A stretch of 64,000 bases of DNA from Rivularia sp034931125 (GTDB lineage Bacteria; Cyanobacteriota; Cyanobacteriia; Cyanobacteriales; Nostocaceae), in NCBI RefSeq assembly GCF_034931125.1, contig NZ_JAYGHM010000013.1, positions 66,446 through 130,445 of the forward strand. Direction: 5' to 3'. Position numbers and translations under genes: made by a program. This document shows positions 25,003 to 33,702 of this stretch, piece by piece. Under the pieces are notes generated by a model, which did no database searches, had not been told where the DNA came from, and was given only the letters and a program-made list of their open reading frames with translations. How positions within the stretch are numbered: the first letter of the stretch is position 1; the number at the start of each line of letters is the position of its first letter.

Positions 25003-25598
25003 TGAATTCAGAAATTGAACAGTTAGGCTTAGGTGCAAATGGATTACCTTATACTATTCCAATTCATCCTAATTTAGTGCATCTCACATTGGGATTATTC
25101 ATTATTGCGATCGCTTTTGATATTGTTGGTGTCTTTTTCACATTAGAAAAGCCAGTCTTCAAGTTTTTATCTCTTCGTGCGACTCGTTCGGCATTTTTTG
25201 ATGTCGGCTGGTACAATATGCTGGCTTCAGCCATTATTACGTTTTTTACAGTTGCAGCAGGTTTTTACGAAATAATGTTGGCACAACCCCTACCTAATGT
25301 AAAAAGTGCTTGGGGATTAGGAGCAACTGAAACGATGCTTTGGCATGGTGTAGGTGGTGTTATTTTATTAACACTAATTGTCGGAATGACTGTATGGCGA
25401 GGGTTTCAGCGTTATAAGTGGCGTAAAGATAACGCTTTACAAGTCCAGTGGAGTTATTTATTAGTTGGATTATCAATCATGTTTATTATGTACCTCCACG
25501 GTACATTGGGAGCGCATATGGCTGGTGAATTTGGTATCCACAATACAGCAGATAATTTATTGCGATCGGGACAAAATCCTAATACTTTATTGCGATGA
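25002..25598 (+). CDS. DUF2231 membrane protein, second gene of the oxidase operon
   Basis: 198 residues from the ATG at 25002, which shares one base with the preceding stop. Four membrane segments. Signature IPIHPNLVHLTLGLFIIAIAFDIVGVFF, and conserved histidines in LWHGVGGVILL and YLHGTLGAHMAGEFGIH. It is a paralogue of the preceding gene. The longer frame starting at 24942 would overlap gene one by 61 bp and lacks the family start. A short GGTTGAAGGT repeat separates it from coxB. Confidence 0.8.
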   Translation: MNSEIEQLGLGANGLPYTIPIHPNLVHLTLGLFIIAIAFDIVGVFFTLEKPVFKFLSLRATRSAFFDVGWYNMLASAIITFFTVAAGFYEIMLAQPLPNVKSAWGLGATETMLWHGVGGVILLTLIVGMTVWRGFQRYKWRKDNALQVQWSYLLVGLSIMFIMYLHGTLGAHMAGEFGIHNTADNLLRSGQNPNTLLR

Positions 25599-25654
25599 GT
25601 AGGTTAAAGGTTGAAGGTCAAAGGTTGAAGGTTAAAAACTAATTACTATTACTC

Positions 25655-26563
25655 ATGAGAATACGTAAGATTTTATTAATACCCGTCAGTTCTATTATTT
25701 TAGCTATTGTTAGTTTAGGGATAGGACGATTATCTTACTCTTGGCTTCCTCCACAAGCTACGACTGAATCTCTATTAATAGATGATTTGTTTAGCTTCAT
25801 GGTAACTGTAGGCTCATTTATCTTCTTTGGAGTTACGGTCGCGCTGGTATATTCAATCATCTTCAATCGTGCGGGTAAATATGACTTTAGCGATGGTCCT
25901 CACATCGAGGGAAACGTTACTGTTGAAGTAGTCTGGACGGTAATTCCATTCATCTTGGTAATTTGGATTGGGACTTATAGTTATCAAATTTACGACCAAA
26001 TGTCGATTCTGGGTCCGATGGAGCATAACCATATATCGATGGGTATGAAATCAGCTTCAGCCGAACCAATTTCAGAAGCATCAGAAACAGTTGAAAATCC
26101 TGAAAGAATCGAAGTAACAGCCAAACAATGGGCTTGGATTTTTCGCTATCCAGAGCAAAATGTTAGCAGTACCGAACTGCATTTACCTGTAAATCAGCGT
26201 GCTTATCTAACATTGCGATCGCAAGATGTCATACATGGATTTTACATTCCTGCATTTCGGGTCAAGCAAGATGTGATTCCTGGAGAAACAATCAACTTTG
26301 AATTTACCCCCATCCTTGAAGGTAAATATCGGTTGCGGAATTCTCAATATAGCGGTACTTACTTCGCAGCGATGCAGGCTGATGTAGTGGTGGAATCTCC
26401 TGAAAAATATCAGCAGTGGCTAAAGGAAGCATCAAATCGCAAACCATCCCCTGCATTTAATCAAGCGATGTCCGAATATACCAGATTCACAAATAAAGCA
26501 ATTAACAGCAATTGGGCAACTGTCAAGCCTGCGGAGCCTCCTGTAGTTAATTATCACGATTAA
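25655..26563 (+). CDS. coxB: Cytochrome oxidase subunit II lacking CuA ligands (alternative oxidase, cox3 type)
   Basis: 302 residues: an N-terminal membrane hairpin (about 8-25 and 48-68) and a cupredoxin domain. In aa3 oxidases the CuA site is H...C-x-E-x-C-x3-H-x2-M. Here the first His remains (DVIHGFYIP, about 193), but the cluster reads RNSQYSGTYFAAMQA (about 228-242): both Cys are replaced (Asn, Ser), Glu becomes Gln and the second His becomes Phe; only Met stays. That pattern defines the cyanobacterial alternative terminal oxidase (ARTO), thought to take electrons from quinol rather than cytochrome c. Together with the two DUF2231 genes it matches the heterocyst-specific cox3 locus. 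Confidence 0.92.
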   Translation: MRIRKILLIPVSSIILAIVSLGIGRLSYSWLPPQATTESLLIDDLFSFMVTVGSFIFFGVTVALVYSIIFNRAGKYDFSDGPHIEGNVTVEVVWTVIPFILVIWIGTYSYQIYDQMSILGPMEHNHISMGMKSASAEPISEASETVENPERIEVTAKQWAWIFRYPEQNVSSTELHLPVNQRAYLTLRSQDVIHGFYIPAFRVKQDVIPGETINFEFTPILEGKYRLRNSQYSGTYFAAMQADVVVESPEKYQQWLKEASNRKPSPAFNQAMSEYTRFTNKAINSNWATVKPAEPPVVNYHD

Positions 26564-26591
26564 TGGGAATAGGGCATTGATTGCTCATAGA

Positions 26592-26620
26592 TAATCCAAA
26601 ATCCAAAATCCAAAATTGAA
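26592..26620. repeat. AATCCAAA heptamers directly before coxA
   Basis: AATCCAAAATCCAAAATCCAAAA ends 6 bp before the coxA ATG, so no standard Shine-Dalgarno sequence precedes this start. Confidence 0.7.
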
Positions 26621-28291
26621 ATGACTAGTATTCAAGACAAAAATGCTGAAGTTGTCAGCGAACATCATCATCCGACTACGACTTGGAAAACTTACTTTAC
26701 TTTTAGTACCGACCATAAAGTAATTGGTATCCAATATATCGTTACTGCCTTCGTATTTTTCCTGATTGGTGGCGTTCTTGCCATGATCATTCGTGGCGAA
26801 TTAATTACCCCGGAATCTGACTTAGTAGACCGCACGGTTTACAACTCCATGTTTACCATGCATGGTACGTTAATGCTGTTTATGTGGACTTTTCCGGTCT
26901 TGGCGGGTTTGGCTAACTACCTCGTACCTTTGATGATTGGAGCGCGAGATATGGCGTTTCCTCGTTTAAATGCCCTTGCCTTTTGGATGGTTCCAGTGTT
27001 TGGAATTATACTCATGGCGAGTTTCTTTGTTCCCGGTGGTTCTGCACAAGCGGGTTGGTGGTCTTATCCACCTGTTAGTACCCAAAATCCGACGGGGAAT
27101 TTAATTAACGGACAGTTTCTCTGGCTGCTAGCTGTGGCATTATCGGGAGTGTCTTCGATTTTGGGCGCGGTTAATATTGTTACCACAATTTTCCGGATGA
27201 GAGCGCCGGGAATGGGCTTTTTCAAAATGCCTGCTTATGTCTGGACGGTATTGAGCGCTCAGATCATTCAATTGTTTGGATTGCCTGCATTAACTGCTGG
27301 TGCGGTGATGCTGCTGTGCGACCTCAGTGTAGGAACCAGTTTCTTTGACCCCGCAAAAGGCGGCAACCCGGTTTTATATCAGCATTTGTTCTGGTTTTAT
27401 TCCCATCCCGCAGTATACGTAATAATACTGCCTATCTTTGGTATTTTTTCGGAGATATTTCCGGTTTACGCTCGCAAACCGCTATTTGGCTATAAAGTTG
27501 TTGTCGTTTCGTCGGTGATTATTACAGCTTTGAGCGCTGTGGTGTGGGTTCACCATATGTTTGCTAGTGGTACTCCCGGCTGGATGCGGATGCTGTTTAT
27601 GTTTTCCACGATGTTGATTTCGGTACCTACGGGAATCAAGGTATTTGCTTGGGTAGCAACTGTTTGGGGAGGTAAGTTACGTCTGGATACACCAATGCTG
27701 TTTGCGTTGGGTGGATTAACGATGTTTGTCTTTGCAGGGATTACGGGAATCATGCTAGCTGCGGTTCCAATTGACATTCACGTAAACAATACTTACTTTG
27801 TGGTTGGTCACTTTCACTATGTAATTTATGGTGCAACGGTAATGGGTATTTATGCTGCCTTGTACCATTGGTTCCCGAAGATGACTGGAAGAATGTATTA
27901 CGAAGGTTTGGGTAAACTGCATTTTTGGTTGACTTTTATTGGTGCCAACCTTAACTTTTTCCCCATGCACCCATTAGGATTACAAGGAATGCCTCGTCGA
28001 GTTGCTTCCTATGACCCGGAATTTGCATTTTGGAATGTGATTGCGAGTATCGGTGGATTTGTATTAGGAATGTCCACATTACCGTTTTTACTTAATATGA
28101 TTAGTTCTTGGATTGATGGTAAGAAAGCACCGGATAATCCTTGGAATGCAATTGGTTTGGAATGGTTGGTTTCTTCACCACCACCTGTGGAAAACTTTGA
28201 AAAACAACTGCCAATTGTAATAGAAAAACCCTACGGTTATGGAAAATCGAAACCGGAAGATTTAGTTGCAAATGCTGCGGATTTGAATTGA
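26621..28291 (+). CDS. coxA: Haem-copper oxidase subunit I (alternative oxidase, cox3 type)
   Basis: 556 residues, about 12 membrane segments. Haem/copper ligands are all present: MHGTLMLF (low-spin haem His, about 81), SHPAVY (CuB His and cross-linked Tyr, about 261-266), WVHHMFASG (two CuB His, about 310-311) and HFHYV (haem His pair, about 396-399). The usual HPEVY glutamate of the D proton channel is Ala here (HPAVY), so proton delivery differs from mitochondrial-type aa3 enzymes. It reduces O2 to water; in heterocysts this helps keep nitrogenase anoxic. It lies between coxB and coxC in a clear operon. Confidence 0.95.
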   Translation: MTSIQDKNAEVVSEHHHPTTTWKTYFTFSTDHKVIGIQYIVTAFVFFLIGGVLAMIIRGELITPESDLVDRTVYNSMFTMHGTLMLFMWTFPVLAGLANYLVPLMIGARDMAFPRLNALAFWMVPVFGIILMASFFVPGGSAQAGWWSYPPVSTQNPTGNLINGQFLWLLAVALSGVSSILGAVNIVTTIFRMRAPGMGFFKMPAYVWTVLSAQIIQLFGLPALTAGAVMLLCDLSVGTSFFDPAKGGNPVLYQHLFWFYSHPAVYVIILPIFGIFSEIFPVYARKPLFGYKVVVVSSVIITALSAVVWVHHMFASGTPGWMRMLFMFSTMLISVPTGIKVFAWVATVWGGKLRLDTPMLFALGGLTMFVFAGITGIMLAAVPIDIHVNNTYFVVGHFHYVIYGATVMGIYAALYHWFPKMTGRMYYEGLGKLHFWLTFIGANLNFFPMHPLGLQGMPRRVASYDPEFAFWNVIASIGGFVLGMSTLPFLLNMISSWIDGKKAPDNPWNAIGLEWLVSSPPPVENFEKQLPIVIEKPYGYGKSKPEDLVANAADLN

Positions 28292-28315
28292 TTGGGATCG
28301 AAAAAAAATTCCTCT

Positions 28316-28436
28316 GGTAACTAGTTCCCAGCCGACCGGCTGGGAATGCCTAAAAGAGAGGCTCTGCCTCTTTTCAAGTCCTTGGAGGCGGAGCCTCCAG
28401 GCAGGGATTCCCAGCCAGAGACTGGGAACCAGTCAA
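28316..28436. repeat. Palindromic repeat element inserted between coxA and coxC
   Basis: Nested inverted repeats: ACTAGTTCCCAGCCGACCGGCTGGGAA, GAGGCTCTGCCTC, GGAGGCGGAGCCTCC and a terminal GGGAACCAGT. A related copy is at 18536-18563. The element creates a spurious in-frame extension of coxC and could fold into hairpins that alter transcript stability between the two genes. Confidence 0.8.
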
Positions 28437-28453
28437 TCCTCACAAAATCTATT

Positions 28454-29077
28454 ATGAATACTACAAATGGGAATATGGCACAGGCTCAACACGAATTATC
28501 AAATAGTGAAATTTTAGCTGCACACGAACATGATGAAGAAGGCAACAGTATGTTTGGCTTCATTGTCTTTCTACTTTCAGAAAGCGTCATTTTCTTAAGT
28601 TTTTTCGTGGGATATATAGTTTACAAAACAACAACTGTTGATTGGCTTCCACCAGGAGTTGCAGGGTTAGAAGTTCGAGAACCTGCTATAAATACAGTTA
28701 TTCTGGTTTCCAGTAGCTTTGTAATTTACTTTGCAGAAAGAGCTTTAAAGAATCATAATGTTTGGCTTTTTCGCTTGTTTTGGCTGTTAACAATGGCTAT
28801 GGGCAGTTATTTCTTGTATGGTCAAGCTGTTGAATGGAATAGTTTGGAATTTAGTTTTACATCAGGTACATTTGGTGGAACCTTTTACTTATTAACCGGC
28901 TTTCACGGTTTGCACGTTTTTACTGGTGTGATGTTGCAGTTAACAATGTTAATTCGTTCTTTCATTCCCGGTAATTACGAAAAAGGTCATTTTGGTGTAG
29001 ATGCAACTTCATTATTTTGGCACTTTGTTGATGTCATTTGGATTATTTTATTTTTACTTCTATATATATGGCAGTAA
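28454..29077 (+). CDS. coxC: Cytochrome oxidase subunit III (alternative oxidase, cox3 type)
   Basis: 207 residues from the ATG at 28454 (MNTTNGNMAQAQ); a start at 28475 is also possible, and the 36-residue upstream extension is repeat-encoded. Five membrane segments, with MFGFIVFLLSESVIFLSFFVGYI and TGFHGLHVFTGVMLQL (about 148-163) and LFWHFVDVIWIILFLLLY near the end, all hallmarks of haem-copper oxidase subunit III. It stabilises subunit I and proton uptake. Last structural gene of the oxidase operon. Confidence 0.93.
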   Translation: MNTTNGNMAQAQHELSNSEILAAHEHDEEGNSMFGFIVFLLSESVIFLSFFVGYIVYKTTTVDWLPPGVAGLEVREPAINTVILVSSSFVIYFAERALKNHNVWLFRLFWLLTMAMGSYFLYGQAVEWNSLEFSFTSGTFGGTFYLLTGFHGLHVFTGVMLQLTMLIRSFIPGNYEKGHFGVDATSLFWHFVDVIWIILFLLLYIWQ

Positions 29078-29279
29078 GTAGGGAGTAGGGAATAGGGAAT
29101 AGGGTAGATAATTATTAACTATTAACTCTTTTAATCCAAAATCCAAAATCCAAAACTTGTGCTGAGCAGTTCGACGTAGCTCACTGTAAGACTTGCCGAA
29201 GTATCCAAAATCCAAAATCCATTCACGAAGTGTGTCCGAAGGACATAATCCAAAATCTAAAATCTAAAATCTATTAACA
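29078..29279. repeat. Heptamer repeats (GGGAATA, then AATCCAAA) between coxC and the GMC gene
   Basis: GGGAGTAGGGAATAGGG at 29080-29105, AATCCAAA runs at 29137-29155 and 29199-29220, and AATCTAAA up to 29272, with two short hairpins in between. The last run abuts the GMC start codon. Confidence 0.75.
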
Positions 29280-30770
29280 ATGATAATTGACGACCAATAT
29301 TACGATGTAATTATTATCGGTACTGGTGCTGGTGGAGGAACTTTAGCTCGTAAGTTAGCACCTACTGGTAAGAAAATTCTTGTTTTAGAACAAGGAGATT
29401 TCTTAGAAAAGGAAAGTTCTCAGTTGAGTGATGTGGAAGTTTTTAAAAAAGAAGATTTCCACGCACCAGAACAGTGGTATGAAGAGGAGGGTGATTTTTT
29501 CTATCCTCAAACTAGTTATTCCGTTGGTGGTAATACCAAAATTTATAGTGGTGTACTACAACGGATGCGGGAAAGGGATTTTGAGAAAGTTCAGCATCTT
29601 GATGGTATTTCCCCAGAATGGGAAGTTAAATACCAGGATTTTGAACCTTACTACACAGAAGCTGAGAAACTCTATCAAGTCCACGGTCAAGCGGGTGATG
29701 ATTTGACAGAACCCCCTCGCAGCGAAGGTTTCCCGTTTCCCGTAGTTGATAGCGAACCCCAAGTAGAAGATATTTGTACCAGCATCTCAAAACAAGGATT
29801 GCATCCAGCATATCTCCCCATCGGAGTGGGTGAACAAGGACGAACTGATGCAGAAGATACCGGAATTTCTCCTACTATTAAAAATCACGATAATGTGACG
29901 TTAAAAACCTCTGCTAAAGTTGTATGTTTACACACCAATCCATCAGGAAAAGTAGTTAAAGCTGTAGAAGCGCAAATTGGAAAACAATCTTATTTGTTCA
30001 TGGCAGATATTATTGTACTTTCTTGTGGGGCAATAAATTCCGCAGCATTACTATTACGTTCAGCAAACGATAAACATCCCCAAGGACTTGCTAATAGTTC
30101 CGATTTAGTGGGACGGAATTTGATGAAGCAGTTGATGACGGTGGTGGTACAGCTTACCAATACTGTTAATTCTGGATTCTTTCAAAGAACCCGCTATATC
30201 AATGATTTTTATTGGGGTGATGAAAATTTTGCTTACCCGATGGGTCATATTCAAAATTCGGGTGGTATTCTTCAAGATGTAATTTTCTCTGAATCACCAC
30301 CGTTGTTGTCAGTTGCTGCTAAATTAATGCCAGAATTTGGTTTAAAGCAGTTAGCAAAACGTTCTATCGGTTGGTGGTTGCAGAGTGAAGATTTACCATC
30401 ACCAAAAAATCGCGTTCGTGTAGAAGGTGCCAAACTATATTTAGATTATACGGTTAATAATACCGAAGCACACGACCGTTTAATTTATCGCTGGATTGAT
30501 GTTCTCAAAGCTATAGATGGAAACGGACAAAATATTTATCCCCGTTGTGAAGCACCGCTTCAAGTGGTAGCACATCAAAGTGGAACTTGTCGCTTTGGGG
30601 AAGATACTAGAACTTCAGTTCTCGATCTTAATTGTCGCACTTATGATATAGATAATCTCTACGTTGTTGATAGTAGTTTCTTTCCTTCTGTCTCTGCAAT
30701 TAGTCCAGCTTTGACTGTTATTGCTAATGCTTTGCGGGTAGGAGAGCATTTGATCGAGCGGTTAGGGTGA
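29280..30770 (+). CDS. GMC-family FAD oxidoreductase
   Basis: 496 residues. FAD-binding loop VIIIGTGAGGGTLARKLAPTGKK (about 10-32), GGNTKIYSGVL (about 82-92), LSCGAINSAALLLRS (about 248-262) and a C-terminal YVVDSSFFPSVSAISPALTVIANALRVGEH with QSGTCRFGED (catalytic region) identify a glucose-methanol-choline oxidoreductase. It oxidises an alcohol or sugar; substrate unknown. It follows coxC by 203 bp on the same strand, but that gap is full of repeats, so co-transcription with the oxidase is uncertain. It ends at a strong terminator shared with the convergent TolC gene. Confidence 0.85.
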   Translation: MIIDDQYYDVIIIGTGAGGGTLARKLAPTGKKILVLEQGDFLEKESSQLSDVEVFKKEDFHAPEQWYEEEGDFFYPQTSYSVGGNTKIYSGVLQRMRERDFEKVQHLDGISPEWEVKYQDFEPYYTEAEKLYQVHGQAGDDLTEPPRSEGFPFPVVDSEPQVEDICTSISKQGLHPAYLPIGVGEQGRTDAEDTGISPTIKNHDNVTLKTSAKVVCLHTNPSGKVVKAVEAQIGKQSYLFMADIIVLSCGAINSAALLLRSANDKHPQGLANSSDLVGRNLMKQLMTVVVQLTNTVNSGFFQRTRYINDFYWGDENFAYPMGHIQNSGGILQDVIFSESPPLLSVAAKLMPEFGLKQLAKRSIGWWLQSEDLPSPKNRVRVEGAKLYLDYTVNNTEAHDRLIYRWIDVLKAIDGNGQNIYPRCEAPLQVVAHQSGTCRFGEDTRTSVLDLNCRTYDIDNLYVVDSSFFPSVSAISPALTVIANALRVGEHLIERLG

Positions 30771-30777
30771 AGACAAT

Positions 30778-30820
30778 GAACAATGAACAAAGAGGACTTA
30801 ATTGTTCATTGTTCGATTTT
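30778..30820. terminator. Bidirectional terminator between the GMC and TolC genes
   Basis: GAACAATGAACAA (30778-30790) and its exact complement TTGTTCATTGTTC (30802-30814), followed by GATTTTAATTT. The 13 bp perfect stem overlaps the last codons of the TolC gene. Confidence 0.75.
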
Positions 30821-32323
30821 AATTTGCCAAGTTTGTAAGGTGGTTCCCAAAAATTGGTCAAGTGTTGTTAGAGCATTAAGATATTGAATGGTTGCGGATA
30901 ATTCAGCATTTTGTGCTTGAACTAAATCGTTCTGAAAATTTACGATATCTACAATTCTTGTTTGACCACCTAATTTTTGTTTTTCTCGTTCAATATCAAG
31001 CTGTTGTTTTGATAATTGGGTTGCTTGTCTGGCTAATTCTAATTGAGAGAAGCTTAAATTAATATTTCTAATCGCATCTTGTAATTCAATATCGAGGTTT
31101 TCGTTATTTTCTCTAAAGTCATTTTCTGATTTTTTTAAATTAATTCGTGCTTGTTCTACTTGCTGTTGTAAAGATAAATCCCCGATAGTCCGAGTCATAG
31201 CTAATCCGGCTCTTGCATCGTTTGCTTGATTATTACCATCGCTAATATCGACATTGAAACTTAAATCCCAACGTCTTGCATCTTTTGCTAAAACTAATCC
31301 AATTTTATTCGTTTCTAAGTTAAGTAATGATTGTAAATATGATGGTTGATTTTGAATGGCAATTTGTTTAATGTTTTCTAAATCGAGTTTAACTCGTTCA
31401 ACTGTAGGAATTTCTGCTGCTTCAATATTTGTATTTTTGTCAATATCAATAATTTTTAATAATGCTAATTTGCTTGATGCTAAACTATTTTGTTCTCCTA
31501 ATAAGCTAACGCGCAGGTTAGCAATATTTGCTTGTTCTTTAACAATTTCAACTGGTGCTATTCTACCAGCAGCAATTAAAGCTTTGGTGACTTCTAAATT
31601 TTCTTGAGCGTTTTTAAGGGATAGTTCGGCAATTTTGACTCTTTCTTGAGCTTGCAGTAATTCCCGATAGGCAATAATACTTTTGGTAATTGTGTCGGCT
31701 AATGTTGATTTTAAGTTGATAATATTATTTTGCTCGCCAATCCGCGCTAATTCAATAGAAGCTTTATTCACTGTAATTCCAGCACCTCTCAATAGCGGTT
31801 GACGAAAGCTTAGTTGTAAATTTTGGTCGAAGCTATTATTGCTGATATTAATATTATTAAGATTATTAAAACTACTATTATTAGTTCTAGTATTTCCAAG
31901 CCAACCAAAGCTGATTTCTGCCCCTGTGGGAATTTTCATGACTACTTTTGCATCTAGACTACTATTTACATTCGTAGTGTTGCCTAATTTGTTCGTAGAT
32001 AAAGATAATGTAGGAGTAAAATCGGGGTTGAATTTATCTTCGGCAATTGCTAATTCTCCCCTTTGAACGGTTCTGTCTAAATAAGCGTTTTTAATTTCTG
32101 TGTTATTTGCTAATACTAATACTACAACATCTTTTAACATCAATCTTTTAATGTTGTCAGATGATGGAGATGTTCTTTGAAAAATTGCTGGATAATTATT
32201 CGGGGTTGCTTCGGTGGATGGTTGAATTTGACTAAATACGGGTAAAATTTGATTAAATACTAATAGAATAGTGATGGGAATCAAATTGATTTTATAAATT
32301 AGTAATAAGTGTAATTTTTTCAT
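30806..32323 (-). CDS. TolC-family outer-membrane efflux protein
   Basis: 505 residues. N-terminal signal peptide (about 1-32, ending VFSQ). Two outer-membrane efflux protein repeats with long helices: SIELARIGEQNNIINLKSTLADTI..., AQERVKIAELSLKNAQENLEVTKALI near the middle, and LSKQQLDIEREKQKLGGQTRIVDIVNFQNDLVQAQNAEL near the end. It forms the trimeric exit duct for the co-oriented HlyD/permease genes upstream. In Anabaena the TolC HgdD works with DevBCA to export heterocyst glycolipids; whether this paralogue does so is not shown. Confidence 0.88.
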   Translation of the reverse strand: MKKLHLLLIYKINLIPITILLVFNQILPVFSQIQPSTEATPNNYPAIFQRTSPSSDNIKRLMLKDVVVLVLANNTEIKNAYLDRTVQRGELAIAEDKFNPDFTPTLSLSTNKLGNTTNVNSSLDAKVVMKIPTGAEISFGWLGNTRTNNSSFNNLNNINISNNSFDQNLQLSFRQPLLRGAGITVNKASIELARIGEQNNIINLKSTLADTITKSIIAYRELLQAQERVKIAELSLKNAQENLEVTKALIAAGRIAPVEIVKEQANIANLRVSLLGEQNSLASSKLALLKIIDIDKNTNIEAAEIPTVERVKLDLENIKQIAIQNQPSYLQSLLNLETNKIGLVLAKDARRWDLSFNVDISDGNNQANDARAGLAMTRTIGDLSLQQQVEQARINLKKSENDFRENNENLDIELQDAIRNINLSFSQLELARQATQLSKQQLDIEREKQKLGGQTRIVDIVNFQNDLVQAQNAELSATIQYLNALTTLDQFLGTTLQTWQIKIEQ

Positions 32324-32490
32324 ATTTGTTACATAATTTTTCAGTTAGTTCAGTGATATTTATGTAAGAAAAGATAGTTATTATTTTTGATTGTCCTCTA
32401 TATTAATTTACAAAAAACTTATAGTTTTGTAATCTAAAATCTAAAATCAAAGCATCCGTTGTTAAAATCTAAAATTAATTAATTAATTAA

Positions 32491-33666
32491 TTAAGATTGA
32501 CGCAATGCTTTTACAGGGTCTAATTGACTTGCACGTAAAGCGGGGAAAAAACCCGCACCTACCCCAACAAATAAAGCCGAACCTAAAGATAAAGTCACAG
32601 TTTTTATTTCAAATTCATAGGGTAAACTGAATGTCTGAGCAACAACAGTAGTAATACCATGCACTGCGGTAATAGCGCTGATTCCTCCTACTAAACTCAA
32701 AATGGCAGCTTCAAGGATAAATTGCCATAAAATCTCGTATTTTGTCGCACCAATTGCTCTTCTTAAACCGATTTCCGCAGTCCGTTCAATAACAGCAGCA
32801 ATGGTAATATTGGTAATCCCCACACCACCAATTAGTAATGCAATCATACCAACAACAGTTAATCCTTGGGAAGCTATTTCTAAGGTTTGCTTTTGAGCTA
32901 CAATGTCTTCAATATTGCTATAAGCGTATATTTCCACACTGGGTAAACGCTTTTTCAATAATTCTTCAGCTTTAGTTTTGATTTCCTCCATGTCTTCTGG
33001 ATTGCGGGGACGAATCGAAATCGATTGAATATTTTCTACGCCGGTCATTGCGCTATATATTGATATTGGTAATAGAATATTTCCTGTTGGCTCTCCATCA
33101 AATAAGTTATTTTTAGTTTCAATTACTCCTACCACTAAATAAAGTCTGCCACCACTAAATAACTGCTGTTCTAGAGGATTTTCCTTTTTAAATAATTTAT
33201 CTGCTAAAAATTTATCGATGACAATTACTGGTCTATATTTAGTAAAATCGTTTGAGTTTAAAAATCGACCTTTTAATAGTTTTCTCCCTGTAGTTTGCAG
33301 ATAATCTTGAGTTACGGCTAACATTGTCGGTTGTGCTTCTTCTGTTCTATAGTAAACTTTATTTTCTTCATATGAACGGTTTATTCCACTAATTGCAGTT
33401 ATATTCTTAATGTTGCTTCGTAAATAATTCATATCTTCTAAATTTGCGTCTCTTCCCTCAGTCACGTAAGTTCCAATTTGGACTTGAGGAGCTTCTCTCT
33501 GGGCTAGTTGTTCGGCAATTATAGCGCGACTAATATCACCAACTTGTAAAGTTGCATTCACTGCACCAACTCCCATAAATACACCTAAAGCTGTTAATGT
33601 AGAACGCAGTTTATTGGCTATTAATGACTTACAACTAAGAATAATTAAATCTTGGGGAGAAAGCAT
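32491..33666 (-). CDS. MacB-type ABC transporter permease (no ATPase domain)
   Basis: 391 residues: one N-terminal membrane segment (about 20-42), a periplasmic MacB core domain (about 45-255), and three C-terminal membrane segments with GMIALLIGGVGITNITIAAVIERTAEIGLRRAIGA, the FtsX/MacB signature. The protein begins at the first membrane helix, so the ATPase that is fused in classical MacB is absent. No ABC ATPase gene is adjacent in the window. It lies 36 bp downstream of the HlyD gene and 167 bp upstream of the TolC gene, forming a tripartite export set of the DevB/DevC/HgdD or MacAB-TolC kind. Confidence 0.9.
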   Translation of the reverse strand: MLSPQDLIILSCKSLIANKLRSTLTALGVFMGVGAVNATLQVGDISRAIIAEQLAQREAPQVQIGTYVTEGRDANLEDMNYLRSNIKNITAISGINRSYEENKVYYRTEEAQPTMLAVTQDYLQTTGRKLLKGRFLNSNDFTKYRPVIVIDKFLADKLFKKENPLEQQLFSGGRLYLVVGVIETKNNLFDGEPTGNILLPISIYSAMTGVENIQSISIRPRNPEDMEEIKTKAEELLKKRLPSVEIYAYSNIEDIVAQKQTLEIASQGLTVVGMIALLIGGVGITNITIAAVIERTAEIGLRRAIGATKYEILWQFILEAAILSLVGGISAITAVHGITTVVAQTFSLPYEFEIKTVTLSLGSALFVGVGAGFFPALRASQLDPVKALRQS

Positions 33667-33702
33667 TTTATATATTACTTATAATAAATTTAAAGTTCCG
33701 AA

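Noticed and set aside
26335..26380. Loss of CuA ligands in CoxB as a sequencing error
   Set aside because: Four separate ligand positions are changed by in-frame substitutions while flanking sequence is conserved, matching the known alternative-oxidase pattern.
28346..28453. 36-residue N-terminal extension of CoxC
   Set aside because: Encoded by the palindromic repeat element at 28316-28436; family similarity begins after 28454.
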